DNA from: JACIYW01 sp014359745
GTDB lineage: Bacteria; Pseudomonadota; Alphaproteobacteria; Rhodobacterales; Rhodobacteraceae
NCBI GenBank assembly: GCA_050433985.1
Contig: JBNPWE010000013.1
Location: 1-64,000, forward strand
DNA length: 64,000 bases
Reading direction: 5' to 3'
The first letter of the stretch is position 1. Each line of letters starts with the position of its first letter. This document shows positions 42,664 to 51,852 of this stretch, one piece after another. The position numbers were made by a program, and so were the translations under genes. The notes below the pieces were generated by a model, which was not told the DNA's origin, did no database searches, and saw only the letters and a list, made by a program, of their open reading frames with translations.

Positions 42664-45054
42664 CTAATTGTCACGGGCGGGATTGGCGCCCAGCGTGGCG
42701 CGCAACTCGGAAAGGGCCTGACGGCTGGCACGGCTTTGCTCCAGCAAGGCCCGGTTGCGCGCCAGCACACCATCGGCCACCTCTGCCCCGCCCCGGGCAG
42801 CATCGGCAGCGGCCGGATCAGCCCCCCGGCCGGGTGGCGCGGTCTCATCCGAAGGCGGGGAAAGAACCCCCAGCCGGTCCAGAATCGCCGCCCGCTCATC
42901 CCCGGCAAGGGTGGCGTAGCGCTGCCAGTCCCCGGCGGCCCAGGCAGCCCGCGCCGCGTCCCGCAGGTCGCCCGCCGTGGAAAACACCGTCTCCGCCGCG
43001 GCGTGATTGCCCATTTGCGCCAGCGCGAGGCCGCGCAACCGCGCCGCCTCGCCCCCTGTCATCCCCGCGATTGCCCGCAAGGCCCCGACTCCATCGGCCC
43101 GCGCAAGGGCAACGCGGGCCAGGAACATCCGCGTTTGCGCGTTTACCTGCCCCGAACCGGCAAGCACCGCGCGCGCCTCATCCGCGAATCCCAGGCCCAG
43201 CAGCCGTTCCGATACCGACAACGCGGCATCCAATGGCAGCGCGGGCATCCCCGCCGTGCCCGGCCCCGAGGCAAACACCTCTCGCAAGAAGACCTGATCC
43301 GGGGCGTCCCGCGCCAGAAGCCCGAACAACGGGCCGACCATTGACAGCCCGTCGCGATCCGCGCCGGATCGTGACTGCCAGCGCCGCCAGGCCGAAAAAG
43401 CGGCACCATAGGCCCCCGAGGCCGCGTGGGCCAGGATCTCGGCACGTTTGAGGGCCGGTCCGTCCCCGGCATTACGGTGTTCAAACGCCAGCGCCCCGGC
43501 CTGTACGGCAATTTCTTGCTGGATCGGCAAACCCTGTTCCAGCCGTCCGTCAACATAAAGCACAAGCGCCTTGGCCGCGTCCGGCCCGTCACCAAGAATA
43601 ACCTCAAGCAGGGCGTCCTCACTTTCCGGCAGGCGCCCCGACATCTGGTCAAGCCGTGCCGAAATGATCCGTGCCCCGGCGCCAGGATCGCCGGGCGCCC
43701 GCGTAATGGCATTCTGCACCGCCGTTGCCGCATCGCTCAGACCGATTTCCATCAGCCGCCCGGCAACGGCCGACCCCAGGTGCCTGCGCAAATGCAGCGG
43801 CAGGGCGGAAAAACCCAGCCGCACGGCATCGACATCGAGGTCGGGCAATGGCGTGCCCGACGCTTGCGCCAGAAGCGCCCAAAGCGCCCCCGGCCCGTCA
43901 CAACCGGCCATTGCCCGCAACCGGCTGGCCGCCGGGGGGGCATCCCCATCCATGATCGCCGCGAGCGACAGCAGCAGATCAGCTTCACTTACAGAAACGT
44001 GAAAGGCCCCAAGCGTGGCCGCCGCCTCTGCCCCGAAACCCAGGTAAAGATAGGCGCGCACAAGGTCTTGCACCGCCGCCGCGTTGGCGCGATCGAATTC
44101 TTCCAGAACCACCGCGCGCCGGGTCGCGATCAGCGCGGCGGGTTCAAAATCCCCCCCCCAGGCCGCGACATCGACAAGAATGCCTTTCGGGCACGGATCG
44201 CCAGGCCCGGAAAGTGCCCGGCGCACGATGTCGAAACTGTCGCGATCAATGCTGGTTTGCGCGGTCACGTTCATCTGTTCGTGCAGCGGCGCGGGCGATT
44301 CGGGGGTGGCAACCCCGGTGACAGATTCTGCGGCGGGGACGGTCGTCGGCCGGGGCTCCGGCACATCGGCAACCGGGGTCTGGCCGAATGGTTCGGGCAG
44401 GGTCGGGCCGACCGGGGTCAGAAGATTCTGCGCCGCCGCGCGCGCAATCTGTTTCACGATCAGATCCTGCGCCGCCGCAGTGCTGAAAGCATCCCCGCCT
44501 TGCGGTTGGCGCCCGTCCGCCACCGGCTTGGGCGCGGCGCGCGCCGGTGGGGCGAGCGCCCGTTCCAGGCCCAGCCAGGCCAGATCGGGCGCGGGCGGGG
44601 CGATAGTCGCGGGCCGATGTGGCGTGGCCGCCACCTCCGGGGCATCGCCCGGCGCCCCCTCGACCGGCAAGGCCACCTCGTGGGGGGAGTCGGGCGCGGG
44701 TGGGCCGGTGCGGATGTCGATCACCAGCACCGCCTCGCTCAGATCATAGGGCACGGCGCGGTTGCCCGGCGCCACGTCAAGCCCAAGCCGCCCGCCCGGC
44801 AGGCGCGACAGACCGGCCAGACGATCCCGCGGTATCCGTGCAAAGACCCCGCCCAGGTCAAAGGCCACATCGTCGCGATCGATCCGCAGCTCGTATCCCG
44901 CCCCGGTGCGCCCGAACCGCCAGCGTGTCGGCTTTTCGAACTGAAAGACCAGCCGGGTAAAGCCGGGGTGTTCGCCCGACAGAACCCGCACCGTCTCTGC
45001 GTGGCCCTGCTCCACGGCGATCATCAGGAAAAAGGCGAACGCCAGAAACCTCAT
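42664..45054 (-). CDS. Large periplasmic protein of unknown function in the motor gene group
   Basis: 796 aa; not identified with a named family. A signal peptide (MRFLAFAFFLMIAVEQGHA) is followed by a beta-rich domain of about 110 residues (VRVLSGEHPGFTRLVFQFEK, then LGLDVAPGNRAVPYDL) similar in style to AMIN domains that bind the envelope. A Pro/Ala linker (about 130-240) leads to a long helical C-terminal half with TPR-like repeats. The ATG overlaps the motA stop by 4 bp, so it is made with the stator. A role in placing the stator or basal body is inference. Confidence 0.65.
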   Translation of the reverse strand: MRFLAFAFFLMIAVEQGHAETVRVLSGEHPGFTRLVFQFEKPTRWRFGRTGAGYELRIDRDDVAFDLGGVFARIPRDRLAGLSRLPGGRLGLDVAPGNRAVPYDLSEAVLVIDIRTGPPAPDSPHEVALPVEGAPGDAPEVAATPHRPATIAPPAPDLAWLGLERALAPPARAAPKPVADGRQPQGGDAFSTAAAQDLIVKQIARAAAQNLLTPVGPTLPEPFGQTPVADVPEPRPTTVPAAESVTGVATPESPAPLHEQMNVTAQTSIDRDSFDIVRRALSGPGDPCPKGILVDVAAWGGDFEPAALIATRRAVVLEEFDRANAAAVQDLVRAYLYLGFGAEAAATLGAFHVSVSEADLLLSLAAIMDGDAPPAASRLRAMAGCDGPGALWALLAQASGTPLPDLDVDAVRLGFSALPLHLRRHLGSAVAGRLMEIGLSDAATAVQNAITRAPGDPGAGARIISARLDQMSGRLPESEDALLEVILGDGPDAAKALVLYVDGRLEQGLPIQQEIAVQAGALAFEHRNAGDGPALKRAEILAHAASGAYGAAFSAWRRWQSRSGADRDGLSMVGPLFGLLARDAPDQVFLREVFASGPGTAGMPALPLDAALSVSERLLGLGFADEARAVLAGSGQVNAQTRMFLARVALARADGVGALRAIAGMTGGEAARLRGLALAQMGNHAAAETVFSTAGDLRDAARAAWAAGDWQRYATLAGDERAAILDRLGVLSPPSDETAPPGRGADPAAADAARGGAEVADGVLARNRALLEQSRASRQALSELRATLGANPARDN

Positions 45055-45923
45055 GCCGCCTCACGCTGTTTGATGGCCTTGAGCGCATCTTCCAGATCCG
45101 CAAAGTTCGGGCGCAGGTGATGCGGTGCGTTCTGGCGCCCGACCTCGATGCAGATGTTCGCTGTATGGTTGTAAAGATTGGCCACCAGCACCTCGCGGAT
45201 CAGTTGCAGGAAATGCCCATCCTCAAGCGCGACCGCGTTGAGCCGGGCCGCGAACGGGCCAACCAGCCCGTAGGCAAGAAACACCCCCAGAAAGGTGCCC
45301 ACCAGCGCGCCGCCGATCATCCCGCCCAGAATTTCCGGCGGCTGGTCGATCGAGGCCATCGTCTTGATCACGCCCAGCACCGCCGCAACGATGCCAAGTG
45401 CGGGCAGGCCGTCGGCGACGGTCTGAAGCGCGTGACTGGACTGCAGCGTGTGGTGAAAGGCGGTTTCTATCCGTTTTTCAAGCACCTCTTCAACCTGATG
45501 CGGGTCGTCATAGTTCATCGACCCGCTGCGCAGGGTGTCGCTGATCAGTTCCACCGCCTCGTGATCGGCCTGAATCCTGGGATATCGCCCGAATATCTCT
45601 GACTCGCCCGGCGCTTCGATATGTTCTTCCAGTGCCACCGGATTGGCCCGCGCGATCCGGATCAGTTCGAACAGCAGGCACAGCAGATCGCGGTAATCGG
45701 CGGGTTTCCATTTCGGCCCGCGAAACACCTTGCCAAGGTCGCGTACCGTGCTGCCGATGCCCGCCTTGTCATTGGCAATCAGAAAGGCGCCAACGGCGGC
45801 CCCCATGATGATCGCCATCTCGAACGGCAGCGAATGCAGGATGATGCCAAGCTTGCCCCCCGCCGCCATGTAGCCGCCAAAGACCATCACGAAGATGACA
45901 ACGATCCCGATGATCCCGATCAT
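45051..45923 (-). CDS. motA: Flagellar motor stator protein MotA
   Basis: 290 aa from ATG 45923. Four membrane helices surround a cytoplasmic loop with RGPKWKPADYRDLLCLLFEL and the conserved ADGLPALGIVAAVLGVIKTM then PPEILGGMIGGALVGTFLGV. Conserved charged residues that meet FliG lie in this loop. Its partner motB is not adjacent, which is unusual but found in this lineage, where motB sits in another part of the cluster absent here. Confidence 0.95.
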   Translation of the reverse strand: MIGIIGIVVIFVMVFGGYMAAGGKLGIILHSLPFEMAIIMGAAVGAFLIANDKAGIGSTVRDLGKVFRGPKWKPADYRDLLCLLFELIRIARANPVALEEHIEAPGESEIFGRYPRIQADHEAVELISDTLRSGSMNYDDPHQVEEVLEKRIETAFHHTLQSSHALQTVADGLPALGIVAAVLGVIKTMASIDQPPEILGGMIGGALVGTFLGVFLAYGLVGPFAARLNAVALEDGHFLQLIREVLVANLYNHTANICIEVGRQNAPHHLRPNFADLEDALKAIKQREAA

Positions 45924-46014
45924 GCCGCACCCCCCGTTCGCCATCCCTGCAAGCCCCACTTTGACCTGCGGCGATTAACAAAACCTCTGCGGGCCATGGT
46001 TGTGCCTTTGGCTG

Positions 46015-46668
46015 TCATCGTTTCGGCACCCCGGCATTGCGTCCGGCCAGAAGAACCGAGATCGAATAGGCAGTCTCCGGGGTCAGGCCCGCCATCACGC
46101 CGGCGGCCGCCTCGGGGCGCATCCGGCCCAGGAACCCGGCGGCGAAATCGGGCGACATCGCCTCGAACACCGCCGCCGCATCGGCGGGTTTCATGTTTTC
46201 ATAGACGGCGGTCAACTTGGCCAGATCATCCTCTGACGCGGTTTCGGCGCGGGCAATCGTGGCGGAAAGCGCCGCCTCGGCCGCCGTAAGCGCGCCCAAC
46301 TTTTCGTCAATGGTCTTTTCCGCCAGCGCCAGTGCCTGACGACGATCCTCATACGCGGCCTCGGCCTTTTGCAGCCGGTCCTCGCGCGCCTGAAGCGCGG
46401 CCAGAAGCGCCATGTTCGCCGCATCCGACACGGGTTCGGGCGCGGCGGCTTCCTGCCCGGTTTCCAGCGCGATGGCGCCGTTCAGGCCAAGCCCGATGCG
46501 AATCACCGCCGACATCACCAGCAGACCGGCAATCACCACCAACGCCCCGCGCCCGGCCCCCCGTTTTCGGCCGCGCCGCGCCGCGCGGACCGCGGGCATG
46601 GGCACCAGACCCGCGCGTTGCGGGGCGCGCGGATGATCATCCCCGGACGCCGGTTTTTGCGCGCTCAT
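46015..46668 (-). CDS. MotE-like stator accessory protein (MgtE-N domain)
   Basis: 217 aa. A basic N-terminus, one membrane helix (about 42-60, LVVIAGLLVMSAVIRIGLG) and a coiled coil (REDRLQKAEAAYEDRRQA) lead to a C-terminal MgtE_N-type domain with VYENMKPADAAAVFEAMSPD and AAGFLGRMRPEAAAGVMAGL. This is the architecture of MotE, the MotC chaperone of rhizobia. A motC gene is not visible. It overlaps the next upstream gene by 4 bp. Confidence 0.75.
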   Translation of the reverse strand: MSAQKPASGDDHPRAPQRAGLVPMPAVRAARRGRKRGAGRGALVVIAGLLVMSAVIRIGLGLNGAIALETGQEAAAPEPVSDAANMALLAALQAREDRLQKAEAAYEDRRQALALAEKTIDEKLGALTAAEAALSATIARAETASEDDLAKLTAVYENMKPADAAAVFEAMSPDFAAGFLGRMRPEAAAGVMAGLTPETAYSISVLLAGRNAGVPKR

Positions 46669-47132
46669 TCAGCGGCCTCCGGGATCACCAGTGCCGGACG
46701 GCGGCGCAGGAACCTGACGCGGCGATCTGGTTCCTGCAAGGACGCATCGTCGGAAGCGGCGGCTGGGGCCGGATCGCCTGATACCGGCGGCTGGGCGGGC
46801 GAAGGGGCCGAAACCGGGGCCGAAACTGGGACTGCTGCGGCCGGCGGGTCGGGCAGATCGTGCAACGACGCCAGCATCAACGACAGACGCCGGGCCGCGT
46901 TTTCCGCCCGCGCGGTCTGGGCAATCAGCGTCGCCTCGGAATTCTGCGCCGCGTTTCGGGCCTGTTTAAGCGCCTGGGTCATGTCATCGACCTGCGCCGA
47001 CAGAACCGCGATGGCCCCGCCCACGCCATCTTCCAGCCGGGTGAACCGTTTCAGCCGCCGCGACAGCACCATGCAATAGGCCGCCGCCGCAATCGCCCCC
47101 GCCACCATCAGAAAATCCGCAATCAGCGCCAT
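46665..47132 (-). CDS. Single-span coiled-coil protein, DUF6468-like
   Basis: 155 aa with an N-terminal membrane helix (FLMVAGAIAAAAYCMVLS) then RRLKRFTRLEDGVGGAIAVL, a long coiled coil and a Pro/Ala-rich tail. Proteins like this recur next to fliL and motA in alphaproteobacterial clusters; function not established. Overlaps motE-like by 4 bp and follows fliL by 9 bp. Confidence 0.55.
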   Translation of the reverse strand: MALIADFLMVAGAIAAAAYCMVLSRRLKRFTRLEDGVGGAIAVLSAQVDDMTQALKQARNAAQNSEATLIAQTARAENAARRLSLMLASLHDLPDPPAAAVPVSAPVSAPSPAQPPVSGDPAPAAASDDASLQEPDRRVRFLRRRPALVIPEAAE

Positions 47133-47141
47133 CTTGCCCTC

Positions 47142-47624
47142 TCAGTTCAACACGAATTCCGTTACCAGAAGGTCGCGCACCCGCCCTTCACCCACCACGA
47201 TCTGCACCCGGCGCAGCATCTGCGCGCGCAGCCGGATCAGCGCCGCAGGCTCTTGCAGTTCGGCCTGATCGACAGCCCGCAGATAGCCGTTCAGAACATC
47301 GAGTATCCGTGGCGCCAGCGTTTCGACATCGCGCGCGGCACCCGGTGCCACCTCGAGCTGCGCAGTGAAACGAAGATGCCGGTTCGATCCCGATGGCCCC
47401 AGATTGATCAGAAGCGGCGCGAGCGCCACGAAACTGACATCCCCAAGCGCGGCAGGATGCGCCGCGTCATGCCCCTGCCCGCCGCCAAGCGGCAGCAAAC
47501 CCGAATAGGCGGCATAGAAGCCGCCGCCCCCGAGCATCAGCGCCAGCCCCAGCCCGATCAGCAGCGCCTTGCCCGATCGCCTGGCCGGCACTGCCGGAAC
47601 CTCTGTTTCCTCTGCCTCGGCCAT
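47142..47624 (-). CDS. fliL: Flagellar basal body-associated protein FliL
   Basis: 160 aa from ATG 47624, with a strong AGGAGG site. A cytoplasmic N-terminus, a membrane helix (ALLIGLGLALMLGGGGFYAA) and a periplasmic FliL domain (FVALAPLLINLGPSGSNRHL, then RVRDLLVTEFVLN at the end). FliL proteins form a ring around the stator. It heads the minus-strand motor group and is divergent from fliF. Confidence 0.9.
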   Translation of the reverse strand: MAEAEETEVPAVPARRSGKALLIGLGLALMLGGGGFYAAYSGLLPLGGGQGHDAAHPAALGDVSFVALAPLLINLGPSGSNRHLRFTAQLEVAPGAARDVETLAPRILDVLNGYLRAVDQAELQEPAALIRLRAQMLRRVQIVVGEGRVRDLLVTEFVLN

Positions 47625-47763
47625 GGAACCTCCTGCCGGTTGCAACAGGTGTTTTATAGGCCGCGGAAACTAACCGATTGTTAAGGGCGATCGCCGAAGC
47701 ATGAGGTCAGCCGACAGAAACCGGCCCGCAGATTCGCAAGCAGATTCGCAAAGGGAGAAACCC

Positions 47764-49419
47764 GTGCCGCAGATGCCGCAGATACTGACACTCTGGTCGA
47801 ATCTTGATCCGCGCCGCAGGCTTGTCGTGGTTTTGGCCGCCATTGCGATGTTCGCTGCGGTTCTGGGGCTGACCAGGATGGCCACCACGCCGGGCATGGC
47901 GCTGCTTTATGCGGGGCTTGAATCGGATGCGGCCGGTGAAGTGATCGCGGCGCTTGATCAAGAGGGCGTGGCCTATGAGGTGCGCGGCACTGCGATCTAT
48001 GTCGATCAGGCCCGCCGTGATTCGGTGCGCATGACACTTGCGGCCGACGGGCTTCCGGCCAATACCGGCGCGGGCTACGAACTGCTTGACAAGCTGTCGG
48101 GGTTCGGCACCACATCACAGATGTTCGACGCCGCCTATTGGCGCGCCCGCGAGGGGGAACTGGCCCGCACCATCATCGCAAGCCCGATGATCCGGGCCGC
48201 GCGCGTTCACATTGCCGCGCGCGACAGCCAGCCGTTTCGCACCCTTGCCGCGCCCACCGCCTCGGTCAGCCTGACGCCGGCATCGGGCCGCGTTTCGCCG
48301 GAACAGGCACAGGCGGTTCAGCATCTGGTGGCCGCCGCCGTCGCGGGCATGCGGCCCGAGGATGTGTCGGTGATCGACGCCAACAGCGGCCTTGTCCAGT
48401 CGCCCGACAGCAAGATCCCCGCCGCCATGGCCGCCCAGGACCGGGCCAGTGCCCTTCGCCAAAGCGTTCAGCGCCTGCTTGAGGCGCGGGTCGGCCCCGG
48501 CAATGCGGTGGTAGAGGTGACGGTAGACACCGATAACGACCTGGAATCGATCACCGAACGGCGGATCGACCCCAACGGCCGTGTCGCCATCAGCACCGAT
48601 ACCGAAGAACGCACCCAATCGGCCAGGGATACCGGCAAAGGCGCCGTGACCGTCGCCAGCAATCTGCCTGAAGGCGATGCAAAAGGCGGCGGCACCGAGG
48701 AAAGCCGGGAAAATACCACCCGCAGCCGGGTGAATTACGAACTGTCGGAAACCCGCCGCGAAATCAGCCGCGCGCCCGGCACGATCAAGCGCATATCGGT
48801 CGCCGTGCTTCTGGGCGGTATCCGGGCCAAAGCCGCCGACGGCACCGAAACCTGGGCCCCGCGCCCCGAGGCAGAGGTGACGGCGCTGCACGATCTTGTG
48901 TCTTCGGCGATCGGCTTCGATGCCGAACGGGGCGACGTGATCACCATCCGTTCGCTGGAACTGCAACCCGATGCCGTGCAGGGCACGCTTGCCCAAAGCA
49001 GTTGGCTGGCCGCGATCGACCTGATGTCGCTGGCGCAGATCGTGGTTCTTTCGGTGGTGGCGCTGGTGCTTGGCCTGTTCGTGCTGCGCCCGATCCTGGC
49101 ATCGGGCAACCGGGCGCGCCCGGCGGCACCGATCCCGATCGGCGGCCCTTCCGCCACCCCGCTGGGCCGCGCGGCGCTGACCGGTGACGGGGCCGCATCC
49201 CGCGACGCCGCGCTGACCGGCGAGATAGATGAGGGCGGCTTCACCCCCGCGCTGCCCGCGCTTGGCAATCGCGGGGCACAGAATCAGGCGGCACAGGATC
49301 AACCCGCGCCCGATCCCGTGGCACGCCTGCGCCAGTTGATCGAGGATCGGCGCGAGGAAACCGTGGAGATCCTGCGCGGCTGGATGGAAGACCGCGACGA
49401 GCAGGAAGAAAACGCCTGA
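47764..49419 (+). CDS. fliF: Flagellar MS-ring protein FliF
   Basis: 551 aa from GTG 47764 (AGGGAGA upstream); an in-frame ATG at 47701 would add 21 residues carrying a small DNA repeat. Two membrane helices (about 20-40 and near 430) bound a periplasmic YscJ/FliF region with GAGYELLDKLSGFGTTSQMF then ARVHIAARDSQPF. The C-terminal VARLRQLIEDRREETVEILR then GWMEDRDEQ is the FliG-binding tail. fliG itself is not in the window. The stop shares a base with the fliH start. Confidence 0.95.
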   Translation: MPQMPQILTLWSNLDPRRRLVVVLAAIAMFAAVLGLTRMATTPGMALLYAGLESDAAGEVIAALDQEGVAYEVRGTAIYVDQARRDSVRMTLAADGLPANTGAGYELLDKLSGFGTTSQMFDAAYWRAREGELARTIIASPMIRAARVHIAARDSQPFRTLAAPTASVSLTPASGRVSPEQAQAVQHLVAAAVAGMRPEDVSVIDANSGLVQSPDSKIPAAMAAQDRASALRQSVQRLLEARVGPGNAVVEVTVDTDNDLESITERRIDPNGRVAISTDTEERTQSARDTGKGAVTVASNLPEGDAKGGGTEESRENTTRSRVNYELSETRREISRAPGTIKRISVAVLLGGIRAKAADGTETWAPRPEAEVTALHDLVSSAIGFDAERGDVITIRSLELQPDAVQGTLAQSSWLAAIDLMSLAQIVVLSVVALVLGLFVLRPILASGNRARPAAPIPIGGPSATPLGRAALTGDGAASRDAALTGEIDEGGFTPALPALGNRGAQNQAAQDQPAPDPVARLRQLIEDRREETVEILRGWMEDRDEQEENA

Positions 49420-50021
49420 TGCCCCGCCTGATCCTCGAATCCTTCGACCCGCCGCGCAGCAACATGATCGACGAGATCATCGCGGGCACCCCCGCAGGCG
49501 AAGAGGCGCGCCTTGCCGCATACGAAAACGGTTACAAGGCCGGCTGGGACGACGCCGCCGCGCATGAGGCCGATGAACAGGCGCGTATCCGCGCCGACCT
49601 GGCACGCAACCTTCAAACCCTGTCCTTCACCTATCACGAGGCGCGCGCGGCGGTGCTGAAATCGCTGGCGCCACTGCTGCGCGAAATCGTCGCCCGCGTC
49701 CTGCCCGATCTGGCGCGCGACACCCTGGCCCATACGGTGGCCGAACGGCTGCTGCCCCTGGCCGGAAAGGCCGCCGATGTGCCGGTGTTGCTGACCTGCA
49801 GTGTCGCCGACCATGACACGCTGACAGGCGCGCTTGACGGCCAGGATCACCTGCCGCTGACCGTCAGCGTCGACCCCCTGCTTGCCGAAGGCCAGGTGCA
49901 TCTGCGCCTTGGCGAGACCGAGGAACAGATCGACCTGAACAGCGCCATAGGCGCCATCGCCAATGCCGTCACCGCCTATTTCGCCACCGATCCCATGAAG
50001 GAGCATCAGATCCATGGATGA
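49419..50021 (+). CDS. fliH: Flagellar assembly protein FliH
   Basis: The protein has 200 aa and is the peripheral stalk of the FliI ATPase. AAYENGYKAGWDDAAAHEAD, a glycine-repeat region typical of FliH, precedes a helix (ARNLQTLSFTYHEARAAVLK) and a globular C-terminus. It overlaps fliN by 8 bp. Family assignment is from position and layout, as FliH is poorly conserved. Confidence 0.75.
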   Translation: MPRLILESFDPPRSNMIDEIIAGTPAGEEARLAAYENGYKAGWDDAAAHEADEQARIRADLARNLQTLSFTYHEARAAVLKSLAPLLREIVARVLPDLARDTLAHTVAERLLPLAGKAADVPVLLTCSVADHDTLTGALDGQDHLPLTVSVDPLLAEGQVHLRLGETEEQIDLNSAIGAIANAVTAYFATDPMKEHQIHG

Positions 50022-50283
50022 CACATCGCCCCAAAACCCCTTCACCCAGGTTCCGATAGAGATAACCATCTCTGTCGGCCACGCCCGGCCGCTGGTGCGC
50101 GACCTTTTGCGCCTGCGCCCCGATGCGGTGCTGCCGCTTGACCGCCGCGTCGAGGATCCGGTGGAACTTTATGTGGGCGACCGGCTGATCGCGCGCGGGG
50201 AACTGGAAGAGATGACCGGCGAACATGCCGGGCAACTTGCCGTGCGGCTGACCGAGATTGCCGATCTCAAGAACGGGCTTTAG
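50014..50283 (+). CDS. fliN: Flagellar motor switch protein FliN
   Basis: 89 aa, just the SpoA domain: VPIEITISVGHARPLVRDLL then LPLDRRVEDPVELYVGDRLI and ARGELEEM. It is the C-ring protein that binds CheY-P together with FliM. The partner fliM is absent from the window. Confidence 0.94.
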   Translation: MDDTSPQNPFTQVPIEITISVGHARPLVRDLLRLRPDAVLPLDRRVEDPVELYVGDRLIARGELEEMTGEHAGQLAVRLTEIADLKNGL

Positions 50284-50288
50284 GCGCG

Positions 50289-51020
50289 ATGCTGCGCGGG
50301 CTGGCGCCTGTCTGTCTGGTGGTGGTGGTGCTGGGCGCGCTGCCCGCCATGGCACAGGAAATTACCCTGTCGCTCGGCGATGACACCTCGATCGCCGCGC
50401 GCGGGGTGCAATTGCTGATCGCGCTGACGGTGCTCAGCCTGGTGCCCGGCCTTGCGGTGATGATCACCGCCTTTCCCTTTATCGTCACGGTGCTGTCGAT
50501 CCTGCGTCAGGCCATCGGCTTGCAGCAATCGCCGCCCAACATGCTGATCGTCACGCTGGCGCTGTTTCTCACCTGGTTCGTGATGGACCCGGTCTTGATG
50601 GAGGCATGGGCCAAGGGCGTGCAGCCCCTCATGGACGGCCAGATGGAAATCGAAGCGGCCTTTACCGCCACCATCGCGCCGTTTCGCACCTTCATGGCCG
50701 CGCGCATGGATCCCGATACCTTTGCCGCCCTTGCCGCGCTGCGCCCCGATGCCACCCCGTCGGGGCCGATGGCCGGGGCCAATCTTTCGGTCCTGGTTCC
50801 GTCCTTCCTTCTGTCGGAAATCGCGCGCGCCTTTCAGATCGGGTTTCTGATATTCCTGCCGTTCCTGATCATCGATCTGGTGGTGGCGGCTGTCTTGATG
50901 TCGATGGGGATGATGATGGTGCCGCCCGCGGTGGTCTCGCTGCCGTTCAAGCTGGCGTTCTTTGTGGTGGCTGATGGCTGGGCGCTGGTGACGGGGGCGC
51001 TGGTGCGCAGTTATTTCTAG
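50289..51020 (+). CDS. fliP: Flagellar biosynthesis protein FliP
   Basis: The protein has 243 aa, complete. A cleavable signal (MLRGLAPVCLVVVVLGALPA) precedes four membrane segments. VPSFLLSEIARAFQIGFLIF then LPFLIIDLVVAAVLMSMGMM are the FliP signatures. It is intact up to its normal end, but an IS66 fragment begins 4 bp after the stop. flgI and later genes that I would expect next are missing. Confidence 0.96.
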   Translation: MLRGLAPVCLVVVVLGALPAMAQEITLSLGDDTSIAARGVQLLIALTVLSLVPGLAVMITAFPFIVTVLSILRQAIGLQQSPPNMLIVTLALFLTWFVMDPVLMEAWAKGVQPLMDGQMEIEAAFTATIAPFRTFMAARMDPDTFAALAALRPDATPSGPMAGANLSVLVPSFLLSEIARAFQIGFLIFLPFLIIDLVVAAVLMSMGMMMVPPAVVSLPFKLAFFVVADGWALVTGALVRSYF

Positions 51021-51023
51021 CGC

Positions 51024-51095
51024 GCGTTCCTGACAGACGGCCGTGTCGAGATCGACAACAACAGGGTCGAAAATCTGATCCGCCCCATCGCGAAG
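51024..51095 (+). pseudogene. IS66 family transposase, C-terminal fragment
   Basis: The reading frame FLTDGRVEIDNNRVENLIRP followed by IAK is the conserved C-terminal motif of IS66 TnpC (DGRxExDNNxVExxIRPIA). Only about 24 codons remain, after which homology stops abruptly. It touches the end of fliP. Confidence 0.8.
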
Positions 51096-51232
51096 CGTGT
51101 TTCATTACCCACCCTTTCTTCAAGTGTCTGTAAACATTTGAGGTGTATCCGGATCGGTAGGCGTGGATACCGCGAACACGCCGAACGGATGCTACGCGGT
51201 GCGCTGTCCAGGTTTTGCCTTGCCCGCTAAGG

Positions 51233-51312
51233 CGGGCCCATCCGATTGAGCGATGCGGCGATATCCTCGTCCGACCAGCGACCGGCCATGCTGCGCATTA
51301 TTGCCAACGCAT
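51233..51312 (-). pseudogene. Possible serine recombinase C-terminal fragment
   Basis: On the minus strand RWSDEDIAASLNRMG is preceded by ALAIMRSMAG. It resembles the C-terminal DNA-binding part of serine recombinases, where a helix-turn-helix with IAxxLNxxG is common. The fragment is short and ends at a stop, so the call is tentative. Confidence 0.4.
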
Positions 51313-51596
51313 CGTCGGCTCTTCCCGAATGGTGGCGATGCGCTGGTCCAGCGGCGGGCGTTGCAGGTCTTCGGCTGACAACCGCAGGCGGCGCAGGGCG
51401 ACCACGACCGGGCCGGTCCCGGCAGCCGCCTGGCTCAGCCGCCGCGCCAACTGGACGGTGGCCTGTTCGACCTGACCCATCGACATGCCCGCCAGATCGC
51501 CCGCGCGTTCCAGCATCTGAATGCTGGCAACCGTTGTGCCAAACGAGGCCGCGAGCTTGGCCCGCGCATCATCGTCGCCGACAGCCTGGGCGAGGC
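51313..51596 (-). pseudogene. Prophage tail tape-measure protein fragment
   Basis: The minus-strand frame reads FGTTVASIQMLERAGDLAGM, then SMGQVEQATVQLARRLSQAA, then LRLSAEDLQRPPLDQRIATI. This order is typical of the part of phage tape-measure proteins that precedes their membrane-like segment. Both ends are cut by other fragments, so it is a relic of a prophage and not a working gene. Confidence 0.75.
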
Positions 51597-51852
51597 CGGA
51601 GATCGGCTGTTTACCTTCACGTGCCTGGAACCATCACAGTGGAAATCCGCCAGGACGACAAACGCCATACAGCCCCTGAACAAGCAATTCCGCCGCCGCA
51701 TCAAGACCCAGACCGTGCTGCCCTGCGCAGAAACCGTGCCGATGCTGCTGTGGGCGCTGATGGCATCATGCCAAATCCAGATGCGAAAGGTCGATGGCTG
51801 GCAAACCTTGGCGCAGCCCATCGCCCCGATCAGTCTTGACCTCGTCGCCTGA
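51580..51852 (+). pseudogene. IS256 family transposase, C-terminal fragment
   Basis: Plus-strand frame with AGDRLFTFTCLEPSQWKSAR, TTNAIQPLNKQFRRRIKTQT, VLPCAETVPMLLWALMASCQ and IQMRKVDGW, then a stop at 51850. This is the C-terminal quarter of mutator-type transposases. Upstream it runs into the tape-measure fragment, so the element is truncated. Confidence 0.85.
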
